Assembly: GCA_003254905.1 (NCBI GenBank)
Contig: QANU01005318.1
Coordinates: 442,648-506,647 of the forward strand
Length of the DNA stretch: 64,000 bases
Direction: 5' to 3'
DNA from: Nissolia schottii
Lineage: Eukaryota; Streptophyta; Magnoliopsida; Fabales; Fabaceae
Shown here in pieces: positions 24,568 to 36,698 of the stretch. Numbering within the stretch: the stretch's first letter is position 1; each line of letters opens with the position of its first letter. The translations under genes were made by a program, and so were the position numbers. The notes beneath the pieces were generated by a model, which did no database searches, had not been told where the DNA came from, and saw only the letters and a program-made list of their open reading frames with translations.

Positions 24568-25990
24568 ATGTTATGAATATTTTAAGGTGTGTATTAGTGT
24601 TTCAGGCTCCAGGTTGTTTCAGGTCCAAATGGGTTTTAACCCAATAACTTAGCCCAAGTTTGTTTTTGGTGCAATAAGACAACTGAAGTAATTAAGGCTC
24701 AATCCGTTTTTGGAGAAATGAAATATTGGAAATAGTTGGAGACAAAATGAAAGGGGCCAACAAGAAACAAGTGGGTTTCTGAACCCAATACTCGGCCCAA
24801 TGAAATAAATAAACAAGAAGCAGTTGGAGCCCAAAAAAAAATTTGGCCCAACGTCAAAAGCTATCCAAAACTTCTCTGGAGAAGAAGTCAAAGAGGAAAT
24901 GGCGATGTGACAAGACCAAAATGGCATTGGGAAGGGAAACTGACACGGACAAAGAGGAAAGAAAGGGTGTCAGTTCCTTTAAGGAAAAGGAAGAAAGAGA
25001 AGAAATAGGAGGTAGCCTTTACGCTACCTCACCTGACATTAAACAGCTAACAGCACTAAACATCAGAAAAGGACGTCAACTTTTTGAAAAGAGAAATATG
25101 AAAGAAAAGGAAACGTACTACAAGGGCGCAGGAGAGAGAAATGACAAGTAAGGTGGCAGAAGTTGTTTTGGTGTAATAGTACAAGGAAAAGCTTTTGTAC
25201 AACAGATAAAAGAATTTCATAGTACAAAAGGACAATTCATAAACAATGAGAGATAGACAGCACACCCAGGGCCTACAACGTTCTGAATGTTGAATCTGCA
25301 ACGGTCAGAGAAAATTCAGTATATAAAGAGGTGCTGTGACCATTCAGAAGGTAGAAAAATAAGAGCAAAACAGTCTACTATCAAGCATACAATCTGAAGC
25401 ATTAATTTATTCTTTTTCTACTCTCAATACCTACCCTGAAATCTTGTATATAATCTTCTTGTTCTGATTCACTTCTATGTGAGAAAAACATTTTCTTTTT
25501 GAGAGTCTTTGAGAGGAAAAGACGCTGAGTATAAAGAGATTTTTTTTGAGAAAATCCATATTTGTTCTTGAGTATTTTTCTGTGTGAATCATTTGAGAGC
25601 TTTGTTTTTGAATTAGTGTTTGTATTTGAAAGTATTGTGAAAGAATAGTGATTTAGGGGTTTGAAGAACTGGACGTAGATTCCTAACTCTTAGGAATCAC
25701 ACAAGTATAAATTCTGTGTATGGTATTCTCTTCCCTACCCTATTTACATTTTCCATCCTTTAAAAAAGAATTCTATTTTTCGTTTGAGAAAAAGAACCTT
25801 TTCATAAAACTTGTCTCCCATAATATAAGGAAATATCTGCTGAAAGTTTAGGAGATAACTTTTCTAAAAAGAGTTTGATTTTTCAAAGAAGTATTAGCTT
25901 AGATTCAACCCCCATTCTCTAAGCCACATAAAACCATAAAAAAGGATTTGGAATCAAATTAGTAAAGTGTACAAGGGCAATGATTTCATC
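24568..25990 (+). repeat. LTR-like block with TATA box (possible solo LTR)
   Basis: A promoter-like TATATAAAG sits at 25320-25328. It is followed by an untranslated-leader-like region and, near 25670-25720, by GGACGTAGATTCC and CACACAAGTATAAATTC, words typical of the R-U5 part of plant LTR elements. No gag, pol, primer-binding site or second copy was found next to it. Both borders are approximate, and no target-site duplication was identified. A TG start at 24568 is a guess. Confidence 0.35.
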
Positions 25991-26339
25991 TTTCCACTCT
26001 TTACTAATCATCATTTGCCCCTAATTATTTGTTTATTGACTGAAGTTCTTAAAGAACTCACTAATCTCTCTCGAGCAAGAACGAATTACTTATTTGACTA
26101 TTCAATCTCTTACAACAACTTACTCTAAAGACAAGTTTGAACATATAATCAACTTCAATTAGAGGGTCATACAAGCCGGTTAGTCTATCTCTAGCACTAA
26201 CCATAACGATCCATAAATTGTTAACAACATACAATAGACTAGGTCCCTTACGAAAGCTTCTTATGAACGCTTTTCATAAAAAACATGCACTTTAACTTCA
26301 ATTAAAAATAAAAAAAAAAACTTCTTTTTTCATAAACTC
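25991..26339. other. Intergenic AT-rich DNA, nothing recognised
   Basis: No open frame of note and no repeat class assignable. Confidence 0.4.
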
Positions 26340-26611
26340 TTTACAATAAATATAAATATAAAATTTGTGCATTACTATTTATAATGTTTGTGAATTTTTA
26401 AATAAAGTTCAGATTGTATATAACTCTGAACTATAGGTTTGTAGTGTAGTAGAAATAAAGTTTGTGCATGAATGCGCATAAAGTTTGTGCTTTAACGCAT
26501 TTATGTTTGTGCTCTATTTTGGGAAACGGTATTGTATACATATAATAATCATTAATTACCTAATTTGAATGATGTATATATGGGTGTATGAAATTAGGTG
26601 TGCACGTAACA
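26340..26611. mobile_element. Small TIR element, family A copy 2 (diverged, left end unclear)
   Basis: Shares AAGTTTGTGCAT, AATGTTTGTG and GAATAAAGTTTGTGC-like words, and the right end AGGTGTGCACGTAACA, with the copies at 10933-11137 and 52572-52786. The matching left terminus could not be located, so this copy is longer, rearranged or truncated. Confidence 0.45.
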
Positions 26612-27257
26612 TTTTTGTTTATGTTTTATGTGTTGAAATTAAAACCTTTTTTTTTACATGAAATGAAAATGTTTCAACTTTTAATTTTAACACATAAAAT
26701 AAATTTGAAATAATCTAAATATTTTTTGGTAAGGAATTTTTTTAAAGAAAAATCCCATATAACTCTTCCTTTTTTTTTATTTTTAAATTTGATTTGATGT
26801 TTTATTTTTATTCTAATTTGTTTGAAATTTAATTTTTTGAAATATTTTATCTCATTAAAATTTTAATTTTAAAAAATATTGATATTTGTAGAGATATTGC
26901 GGATATTGTTAAAATATCGAAGATAATATAAGGATAATTAGTCACATTAAAATATTCACACAAAATTTGAAATTCATATCTTAGGACAGGTGTTATATAT
27001 ATGGTAAGATATTAACAATTATCGGCACTCTCCTACACTATAAGACAACGTTTATTTACTGACACAAGACATAAATACTGAAACACACATTTATGTGTGT
27101 ATTTTCTATACTTCCGTTTTGCAACACAGGGACAAGACACCAAAACACATTTATCCCCGCTGGGAGACTCACCAGCCATAGTCAGGTGTGCGACTCGGGT
27201 CGACTCGGATTAGTCAAGGCTGAGTCTTGTATACCGGGCAGACAACCTAAAAAGAAG
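26612..27257. other. Intergenic AT-rich DNA upstream of the PRL1 promoter
   Basis: Mostly long A/T tracts, then a less AT-rich stretch at about 27145-27250. No gene or element signature is supportable. Confidence 0.4.
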
Positions 27258-27538
27258 GTTTAATTAATTTTTTAGCCCCGTAACATTTAAAAGTTTGGTT
27301 TTAGTCTTTCAGTAAAAATTTTTAGTCCCTGTAAAATTTTAAAGTTTGGTTTTGGTCTTTGTGGATGGCTGGAGTTGACGGTGATGACGTGACCATTAAT
27401 TTTTTTGAACGTGACCGTCAATCCCAGCCATCCATCGAGACCAAAACTAAACTTCAAAATTTTACAGAAACTAAAAATTTCATTGAAATACCAAAACCAA
27501 ACTTTTAAATGAGACGAGAGTTAAAAACTTAATTAACG
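27258..27538. mobile_element. Foldback MITE (arms about 140 bp) just upstream of PRL1
   Basis: The left half, starting GGTTTAATTAATTTTTTAGC, pairs with the reverse complement of the right half, ending TTAAAAACTTAATTAACG. Shared inner blocks in inverse order include AAAGTTTGGTTTTGGTC, GTGGATGGCTGGAGTTGACG and ACGTGACCATTAATTTTTTT. The two arms meet near 27405, so the whole element is one long hairpin. It ends 154 bp before the PRL1 ATG and therefore lies in the promoter or 5' UTR. The family (Mutator-like or other) is not certain. Confidence 0.85.
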
Positions 27539-27691
27539 CTTTAATATTTTTATTGGTTTTCACTTGCCAGTGTTAATTGGAATGAGCGACGCCCGGGGAG
27601 AAGCCGAGTAGAGAGTTGTGGCAGTGGGGGAAAACCAAAACCCTAGAGAGAGAGAGATAGATAGTTTTGTGGGAAGAAGAAGAAGACGGTG

Positions 27692-30600
27692 ATGCCAGGC
27701 GCGGCCATGTCGTCGGAGCCGGAACCAGTGGAGCCACAGTCACTGAAGAAGCTCAGCTTCAAGTCCCTCAAGCGTGCCCTCGATCTCTTCTCCCCCGTTC
27801 ACTCCCAACTCCCTCCTCCCGACGCCGACAGGTACCCCCTTTTCCTTCTCTTTTTTTTTTTTTTCATAATCTTCGCTTTCTATTTTGCTGCTGCTAATTG
27901 GCGATTTATTGTTTCTTGAATGATTTCCTCGTGCAGCAAGAAAATACGCATTAGTCACAAGGTTAGTTGATTATTTGTAGTTCAGGGTTTTTGATTTTGA
28001 TAGTCATTATTATGCTCGAGTTTTTCTCGCTCTGAAACCCTAAACAACAAGAATGAAGGTTACTTAATTGAATGAACTTCGTGGATTAATCTTAGTAGTT
28101 TGATACAGAGGGAGTTATGGTTGTATGGTTTGGAATTAACTGTAGGTAAATGTGGAGTATGGAGGAGTCAAAACCACGGCTAATCAACCTCCTCGTCAAG
28201 TAAATTCTGTGACGCAAGATCAGGCTCCACAACCAGGGCCATCGAACGCACTTGCTCTTCTAGGTAGGATCATCTTTATCTCATATCTGCTAGTGTGAAA
28301 ATAAAAGGATGAATTGGCTTTAGGATGTTTATGAAATCAATGTCTCTTGTTGTATGCGAATTTGCCAGTACAAAATGTCTTTTGAAAATAATTTTCAACT
28401 GAACTTAAAGAATGCCAACCAATCACGTCTTATATGATTTCAAATAATACTTGAATCTTGACCCTATGTTTTTTTTTCTTCTTCTTCTTAGTATATATAT
28501 TTCTCCTGTGTATATGATGATGTACACCTATTGTGCCATTTCTTTTAGTGTTATTTTAGGTTGGATTGGCCCTTTTAACACACTGCGTTGCCAGTGACCC
28601 CATAATGTCCACCCCCCTCCCCTTTCTCAGGATTTTAGCATGCTATCTGTTTTCAGTTTTCAGCGTTTTTCCATTATTTAGTGCCAAACATATTGATATT
28701 TTTTTCTTTTTCTTCTTTGACAGGTTCAGGAGATTCCAAGGATCCCCAGAAAGGGGGACCCCAAAATTCTTTGGTTGTCGGTCCAACTATACCATCCACA
28801 GCTCCGTAAGTATACTGTTACCTGTTTTTCTTTAACTCTTGTACATATATATGTAGGCAAGAGATTTCAACTCATGAATCATCTGTTTGGCTCATATATA
28901 TCAGAAATTACATTTTTATCTATAGGTCAATTATTTATAAATTTATATCCCCTGATAAAATAACCTATATAGCAGTTGAGATTCGAATCATATATTTTCC
29001 TGCCAAATGTCTAGTAATGTATCATGTGGTATTCTATATTTTTATTTTTTTTATTTGAAGAACCTCTCTGGCTTTAAAAATATTAAGAAAATGTTCTCTT
29101 ATAAGCATTGATGAAAGATTGCAAAAGTTGATAGAAGTATGTTCAGGTGTGACATTTTATTATCAAAAAACAGAAGGAAAAAATATGGGATTTCATGCTT
29201 GAAGAAGTATTCTATTCTAATTCTATTTTATTGCGTATTGATTATTTTCTTATTTATCATAATTAGAGATTTTAATGCAATTTCTTAAAGTGACTTGCAT
29301 TAATATTCTGTGTCATTGTAGAAAGGAAAGTTGTAGGTTGCCAAATCGAAACATGTCAAGTGTGAACATAGCATGGAAAGCTCTTGAAATCTGTTATTGA
29401 AGACTATTGGTACTTATATTCTTTTGTTGTTATTTTACAGGAACCATCATGGTTTTCCAAGCAAAAGTACAGCAGTTATTTCTGCCACTGGTTCATCCGA
29501 AAGGTTCTGGCTTTATCTATTATCCCTTATATAGTTTTAGAGTTTCTAAGATGATTAACAATTTGTTTCTGAGAGTGCAATGCTCATTTTGTTTATGTAT
29601 TTATGTCAAGAACCATCTCTTTCAAAAGCTCAAGCTGTTAGGTAGAGGCAATTCAATGGTTTTATATTAACACACTCCCTCATGCAAGAGCTTGAAGCGT
29701 GGACTTTGTGCTGAAATTCTATTTCTTTTAGAAAAATGGGAGTGGTAGGAATCAAATTCTACATCACTTGGTTGTAGAGGGTCTGATACTAGCTTGAATG
29801 AAGTATAGTGTGTGATTTGGAATGAATTGCTTGAGGAAAGAAGTTTCCTCAGCTAGTGAATATTTACTAATCATGATATAATTACCCCATAATTACAATT
29901 GCTGATAAAAATGAAACAGTCTATCTAATTGATATTTATACATTCACACGATCCTAATTGATTAAGACAGCATAATCTCAAAAATGTACATCTTCTGTTT
30001 TTTTACCTCAATATGTCTGTTATTTGGCTATATAGGATTGAAATTATATACAATACACGATCCACATTTATATGTAATATATAGTTGACATCTAATGCAA
30101 TGACTATTTCATGTAAACCGTTATTTTTTCTGTATTGCAGGAATTTATCAACATCTGCTTTAATGGAAAGAATGCCAAGTAAATGGCCACGACCTGTATG
30201 GCATGCGCCATGGAAGAACTACAGGGTGAGAACTTGACCCGTTTCTTTTAACTAGATTTGATGATGGGTGATTGGCTTTAGGATTTTTTTTCCATTCTCT
30301 GATCTAGTTTTTGGGTGGGGTTTGAAAAAAGGATAGATGTCTGTGTTTCACCACGTCATTTCTCATCTACAAAATATTAGTTAGCTTGCTCTTTTGATAA
30401 TTATGTTTGTTGAACATGGTTGCTTTTGCGTGCACTGTGTATTATAGAAGAATCATATTTTTAAATTTATTTCAGGCACAAGCATATGCTGAATGGGTTA
30501 AAGGCCATTTTCTTGTTTACCTGATAACAAAGATCTTTAGCAAATCGGACTTGAATTTCTGTAGAACACAATTCAGCTTAGCAAATTTCAATAGTAAAGC

Positions 30601-33524
30601 TTGACTGTTCAAACTCTAAATTTCAGCTTAACTGTCGATTTTCCTATCACTGATGTCTTGATTCTTTTGTCCCAACCTGTGCTGACGTCTGTGATGTTTA
30701 AGAGGACCTTTTTAATTGCGTAGTCCTTTTGATACATTTTAATTGAGTGATTTTTTCCTTGATTTTTTTTCCCTGTAGGTCATCAGTGGTCACCTAGGAT
30801 GGGTGAGATCTGTTGCTGTTGATCCCAGCAATACATGGTTTTGTACTGGTTCTGCAGATCGAACTATCAAGGTAGTTGATTATGAAATGCATGCCATAGT
30901 TGATTGTTATGTGAAAGCATGTAGATAAAAAGGAGAAAGATATCGAGTCATGTTGAATTGTTGATTGGGGATTACTTTCCTTTATAATATTATCTAAAAC
31001 AATGCCTCCCTTTTATAAGTATTTAACTGCTTCATATTGTCTGATAATTATGAGATAATTGGTCTTTCTACAAAATTCTTTGATCATTCTCTTGAGGAGT
31101 TGCCTTCTCTCAGAGTTATCTCTACATGTGTGACGTGTCAATGATTTATTTATTATAAATATTAACTTTGTTATTACCATATTCATCTTGCTGTAAATCG
31201 AAGCCATACACGTGTGACGTGTCAATGATTTATTTGTTAAATATTAACTTTGTTATTACCATATTTGTCTTGCTCTAAATCGAAGCCATAAATTTGGAAG
31301 TAGTTTATGAAATTATCATGTTAAGAATATTATGTGTCATTGGATTTTTTATTTATTTTTTTATGGGCTAAGTTGTTCATTTGGGCAGATATGGGACTTG
31401 GCCAGTGGAAGGCTAAAACTCACACTGACAGGCCACATTGAACAAGTAAGAGGTAATATACTGCAGTATTATTAGTGGTGTTAGAAACTATGAACCTGGT
31501 CAATCATAACGGTAAGCCTTGTTTACAGGCCTTGCTATTAGCAATAAACATACTTACATGTTCTCCGCTGGTGATGATAAACAAGTTAAATGCTGGGATC
31601 TTGAACAGAATAAGGTAAAGTATTGTATTTTAGTGTTTATTTTTCTGTACACTAAATTTCAGCATTTTTTGAAACTAGTTACTAATACACATGATATTGT
31701 GTTCAGGTCATTAGGTCTTATCATGGTCATCTGAGTGGTGTTTATTGCTTAGCTCTTCATCCCACAATTGACATTTTACTAACTGGAGGACGTGATTCTG
31801 TCTGCCGGGTATGTATTTTGTTGTAGTTATATTTTTGGCATTTAGATGGATGCAATGCTTTCTGCTAAACAGTTTTGACTTCCAATATAGATTATTAATT
31901 TGTTATTAAGGAAGTGCAAAGGTTATAACGACTCCTTTGATGACATGAACTTTTCAGGTCTGGGATATCCGTAGTAAAACGCAAATTCATGCACTTTCAG
32001 GTCATGAAAACACTGTCTGCTCTGTGTTTACACGGCCGACGGTATGCTATCTAATTTTTTTGTTCAATATTCTGAGGGTTTGTATGGTCAGTAATCTTCT
32101 ATATGTATCTAGTTTTCCCTCTTAATATTCATAAGACTAGCATGCAGATTGTCAGGCTTTAGTTCTTAGTTCTTTGATATGATAATTGGGAACAGACTTC
32201 AGCATTTAAATTCAGCTTTGGAACAAATGTGTTGATTTGGTCTTTTTGTTATGAACTTGTTTTCTCTTCTGAGATGCCTTATTCTGTTTAACAGGATCCC
32301 CAAGTTGTTACCGGTTCTCATGACACTACTATCAAGATGTGGGATCTTAGATATGGTAATTTATGACTTTGTTTTTCCTATCTTCTTGTTTGTCTCTGTG
32401 CGCTGTTTTTATATGCACTTGCTTGCTCTTGTTTGTCTCCTATATCAATCTGACATACTACGCATTCTTGCAGGTAAAACAATGTTAACTCTGACAAACC
32501 ATAAAAAATCTGTTCGTGCTATGGCTCCGCATCCTAAAGAGTATGCGTTGATATCAGTTGCTTGGCACTTGTAGAATGATAAAATATGTTTGATTATCTA
32601 TAGATGTCCTAGTCTTCTCACCCTCTTTTCATTTTGATTGGCTGCAGGCAATCTTTTGCATCTGCCTCGGCTGATAATATTAAGAAATTCAACCTTCCAG
32701 AAGGAGAATTTTTGCACAATATGCTGTGAGTTCAATTACTTATTGTTATTGATGATTGAACCTATTATGTGGTTAGGGGGATCACTAGTGTAAATTGGTT
32801 TGTTCTCTTGATATTCAAGTTCAAATCATTTGCTTGAAAGATATTGATCCAAAAATTGATGTGTTTTTTCGTTGTCTTTGTTCTCTGTCCAGCTCCCAAC
32901 AGAAAACTATCATCAATGCAATGGCTGTCAATGAGGAGGGTGTGATGGTTACTGGAGGTATGGACCTAGAACAAAGTAAAATACTATTAAGGAAATATGC
33001 TCAACGAAATCAATTCAATGAATCTTGTGCTCCGGATTTTCATGACCACGTGATCAGGGATTAATATGTTCTCCAATATTGACTTGTGTCATGCTTGAAA
33101 AGAATTGACATGGGTATAATTTTTAGTTTCCCTTGCATTCTTCCACTTTTAGCTCATTGTTTTTTTTTTTTTTTTTAAAATCTGTTGAAGGTGACAATGG
33201 GAGTATGTGGTTCTGGGATTGGAAGAGTGGTCACAATTTCCAGCAAGCACAGACCATTGTACAGCCTGGTATGCATATTTGGCCTTTACTTTGATGCTAG
33301 CTTGGGCTAATATATACACACAGATTAACACATCACACCTCCCTCTTACAGGTTCACTGGACAGTGAAGCTGGTATTTATGCTTTAACCTATGATGCTAC
33401 GGGTTCAAGGCTTATATCATGTGAAGCTGACAAGACAATAAAAATGTGGAAAGAAGATGATACTGCCACACCAGAAACCCATCCTCTTAGTTTCAGGCCC
33501 CCTAAAGACATTAGGCGATTTTAA
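27692..33524 (+). CDS. PRL1: PRL1: WD40 protein of the NineTeen/MOS4-associated spliceosome complex (17 exons, 487 aa)
   Basis: Exons: 27692-27831, 27937-27961, 28146-28263, 28724-28805, 29441-29503, 30141-30225, 30779-30871, 31389-31452, 31529-31614, 31707-31808, 31958-32041, 32295-32355, 32474-32540, 32648-32725, 32893-32957, 33191-33268, 33352-33524. All are GT-AG and in phase, giving 487 aa; Arabidopsis PRL1 is 486. The N-terminus has [19 protein letters not shown]; the middle has [17 protein letters not shown] and [18 protein letters not shown]. Seven WD40 repeats run from about residue 170 to 470 ([68 protein letters not shown]), and the end is [10 protein letters not shown]. In Arabidopsis PRL1 is a nuclear component of the NTC/MAC complex acting in splicing, small-RNA production, immunity and sugar/hormone responses. 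A telo-box-like AAACCCTAG and GA repeat lie at about 27637-27660. A second in-frame ATG is at 27707. Confidence 0.97.
31124..31289 (+). repeat. Tandem duplication (84 + 82 bp) in intron 7 of PRL1
   Basis: Copy 1 (31124-31207) and copy 2 (31208-31289) both read ACA(T/C)GTGTGACGTGTCAATG at the start and TAAATCGAAGCCAT at the end, with few differences. The intron spans 30872-31388. The first 19 bp contain TGACGTG, an ACGT-core word, so each copy carries one potential bZIP site; a function is speculative. Confidence 0.9.
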
Positions 33525-34154
33525 CTGCAATCCTGATGTCATTCTATTTATTCTGCCCAGTAATACACAAGTTGATTACATGCGCTTTTATTTGGAGCTC
33601 TTAGTGTAAAATGACGGGTTGAAAATGATTATCATGATTACTATCCTTTTTGTAACATTGGATTGCATGTACATTAGATCCGCATGTAGTTTTATTCCTT
33701 TCTAATCAGTTTCGTGCCTACTTCTGGAAACGGCTGCGTGGCCTCCTTGTGGAACAGAATACACTGTCAATACTGCCCACATTTCTCATTTCTTCATTTC
33801 CCTCTTCTCAGCTTGTGTTTAATTTTGCCTAATTTCATACGTTGTTGATTTTCATCCGAAACAACAGAGCTTCAATTGTATGGATACTTTGGATTAGTAG
33901 TTTGATCTTGGTCATCACACATTAATGATAATGCATGGTCATTACACGTATGATGTGTCTCAAAATATTGCTCGAGCGCTTCCTGCATCAGATGGGACAG
34001 TTCTACAATAAATCGAGTCTTATTTTGTATCTTGATATACAATTGTCCGTTTACATATAGTATGCAGTGTTTATATGTCCAATGTTATTTTTATTTTCTA
34101 CGAATTAAATTCTTAGTATGATCAATGTGCTAGGAAGGATAATCCTTACTACAA
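33525..34154. other. PRL1 3' UTR and intergenic DNA
   Basis: The PRL1 3' UTR should fill the first few hundred bases. No other gene or repeat is evident before the MULE terminus at about 34155. Confidence 0.5.
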
Positions 34155-35034
34155 AATAGGGTAAATGCTTTATTTAATCTTTGGACTTTACACCGGCGAA
34201 CAACTTAGTCCTTAAACTTTAAAAAAATGACTAATTGGTTCCTGAACTTTGCTAACGTTGAACTTGTTAGTTGATATGTTAACAACTTTCTAACGGCTTA
34301 TTACGTAGCCGTTTAGTTGTCGTTTCGTCCTAGCAATCACTGTTCCTCACTCTCTTGTCTGTCCTACTTACACACAATATCGCAAAATGACGACGTTTTG
34401 TAACACACCATACGATGTCGTTTTGAGAACTGATGACCTAACCCCCAATTTACCAAAATGACATCGTTTTGCATGTTCCCAAACGGCGTTGTTTTGAATG
34501 ACACTTCGTCTCCCTCACTTTCACTTTCCATTTCATTCCTTTCACTTTTACTTGTCCCTTTCACTCACTATCACTTTCCTCCAAATTAACAAGGTGTCGT
34601 GGTCCGTCCATTGTCCGAGAGGAAGAAGAGGCTAAGGTTGGGTTACGTGTGTGTTCCCTGTGCCGAGGTGAGAAATAGCCCATTCTTCATTGAATATTCT
34701 TGTTGTGGACCTTATTTGTTGTTGTGAGTTNGGAAGTGTTGTTTGATTTAGAGTTAAATATTGTTGTTTTGGGATTTAGAGTGTTCTTCTTTGTGAGTTA
34801 AATATTCTTTGGAGGGTGGTGGGATTTAGAGTTAGGTATTGTTGTCTTCTTGTGTTACATGTTTGTTTGTTTGCAACTTCTACACTTATCTAGTTAATTC
34901 CTGTTCAGGGACTAATTGTTTTAAACCACTTCTTTTGCAACTTTCACTAATTGTTAAATGTTGTCTTTGTGTTTAATTGATGACTTTATACATTTATGAT
35001 TATTGAATTTTGTCTCTCTATTTAAATATTGTAG
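34155..35034 (+). repeat. Left terminal region, 5' UTR and leader intron of a Mutator-like element
   Basis: From about 34155 the sequence GGGTAAATGCTTTATTTAAT, then CTTAGTCCTTAAACTTT and TTGGTTCCTGAACTTTG, resembles the long terminal repeats of plant MULEs. A 5' UTR exon probably ends ...CCGAG/GTGAGA at about 34669. An intron then runs to TTGTAG at 35034, directly before the transposase ATG. Four related words of the form ACG(A/T)CGTTTTG lie at about 34390-34497. A single N is present at 34731. The matching right terminus was not found. Confidence 0.5.
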
Positions 35035-36698
35035 ATGACTGAATTTCTTGTCCCTATATTCCACTACGGAGGCAAGTTCTGCAGGGACAGAAATGGGGTG
35101 CTTGTGTACTTGAATGGAAAAGTACACAAGTTGGATCCCATTAATCTGGATTTTGTTAAACATGGAGATCTTCAGGTCTTGTATAAGGAATTTGGTTATG
35201 ATGACTATGAGCTCATGTTTTGGTGTTATCCAAAATGTCCCAATCTTGAGGCAGGATTGATACCTTTGGTTGGGGATAAAGATATAAATGCAATGGCCGA
35301 AGCTGTGATGGACAATAAGGGTTCTGAAGAAGTCTAACATCTATTTTCGACATCCAGAGGTCATAGCAAGTGGCAATGAAATAGCCAAGGGCTCATCTTC
35401 ATCGTCTGATGACTATGAAAGTGCGGAAGATGAGGTGTATAAGCCTGAAGCAGTTTCTGTTGGCACTTCTTCAGAATCATATGATGTTGCTAAAAAGAGA
35501 AAAAGCACACCAAAGAAGAGATCAACACCAAAGAAGGTCACACCCAAGAAGAAGAAATTCACACCAAAGAAGGTCTCCACACCAAAGAAGATATCCACCT
35601 TAAAGAAGAATGATAAAGAAAATGTAGAAGAGCCTATTGAAAAAATTTCGTTGTATGAGGAAGTTGAATTGGAAGAGGAAACTGATCTGGAAGATTATGC
35701 TGAGTGGAATGAGTCTGATTGGACAAAGAAGATGATAGGTGTATCTATCCCTAACTTGGATCCAGATGTTGGCCAAGGTTATGAGTTTGAGGACTTCCAT
35801 ACTCTAGTATCTAGTGAAAATGAGGGTTATCAAAGATATGCACCCCCAAAATTTGTCCCTGGAGATGGATTTGGTCATACTAGATTGAAACTTGAGATGG
35901 TGTTTACAAGTCTAGATGATTTCAAGAAGGCATTGCAAGATTATTGTGTGGATGAAATGAGAGAGTTTAAGTTTGTTAAAAATGACAAAGAAAGGGTTGG
36001 GGCAAATTGTGCGGTTAAAGATTGTGTATGGTGGATTTATTGTGCATGGCATTGTGCATTAAGAACCTTCCAAGTCAAAACTTTCATCAAGGAGCACACT
36101 TGTGTAAGTACTTGGAGGAATTGCTTGGCTGATGTTGATTGGGTTAGTCGTCATTTGGTGGATATACTAAGAACTCAACCAAACTTGAAGAGAAGAGAAG
36201 CTATTGAATATATGAGGAAAAATCATCATATAATCATTGGTGAGAAAACAATGTATAGGTCCTTGAAGAGAGCAAGAGAGAAGGTTGAGGGCAATAAAAA
36301 AGAGCAGTACAAAGAGGTGAGGGATTACTTACCGGAGGTATTAAGAAGCAACCCAGGGAGCACTGCATTGGTTACGTGTCTTTCCACTGCCGCAACCCCC
36401 TCCTGTGTTTGAGAAAATATACATATGTTTAGAAGCTTGCAAGAAAGGTTTCAAGGCTAGTTGTAGGCCAACGATTGGTCTAGATGACAGCTTTCTTAAG
36501 GGCTATTATGGAGGTCAATTGTTGTCTGCTTTGGGTCAAGACGCAAACAATCACTTTTATGGGATTGCATTTGCTATTGTGGATAGTAAGACCAAGGAAA
36601 ATTGGAAGTGGTTCTTAGATCTTATACAGAAGGACTTGGGAGATGCTTATATTAATGGCTGGAATTTCATATTGGACCAACAAAAGGTATGCTTTTAA
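35035..36698 (+). pseudogene. Broken Mutator-like (MuDR/MULE) transposase
   Basis: Three pieces in different frames. 35035-35337 encodes a PB1-like N-terminal domain of plant MULE transposases (HYGGKFCRDRNGVLVYLNG). A frame change at about 35320-35335 leads to a frame open to 36412. That frame has an acidic/serine linker, a run of (S/T)PKK repeats (35500-35605, at least six units), and the MuDR N-terminal DNA-binding region (FTSLDDFKKAL, then KDCVWWIYCA and FIKEHTCVSTW with Cys/His residues). A second frame change at about 36380 leads to 36405-36698 with PTIGLDDSFLKG, the start of the DDE transposase core with its first Asp. The frame stops after FILDQQK at what looks like a splice donor (GTATGC). 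The rest of the core, with the second Asp and the Glu, and the zinc knuckle were not found downstream. The element is inactive. Confidence 0.8.
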
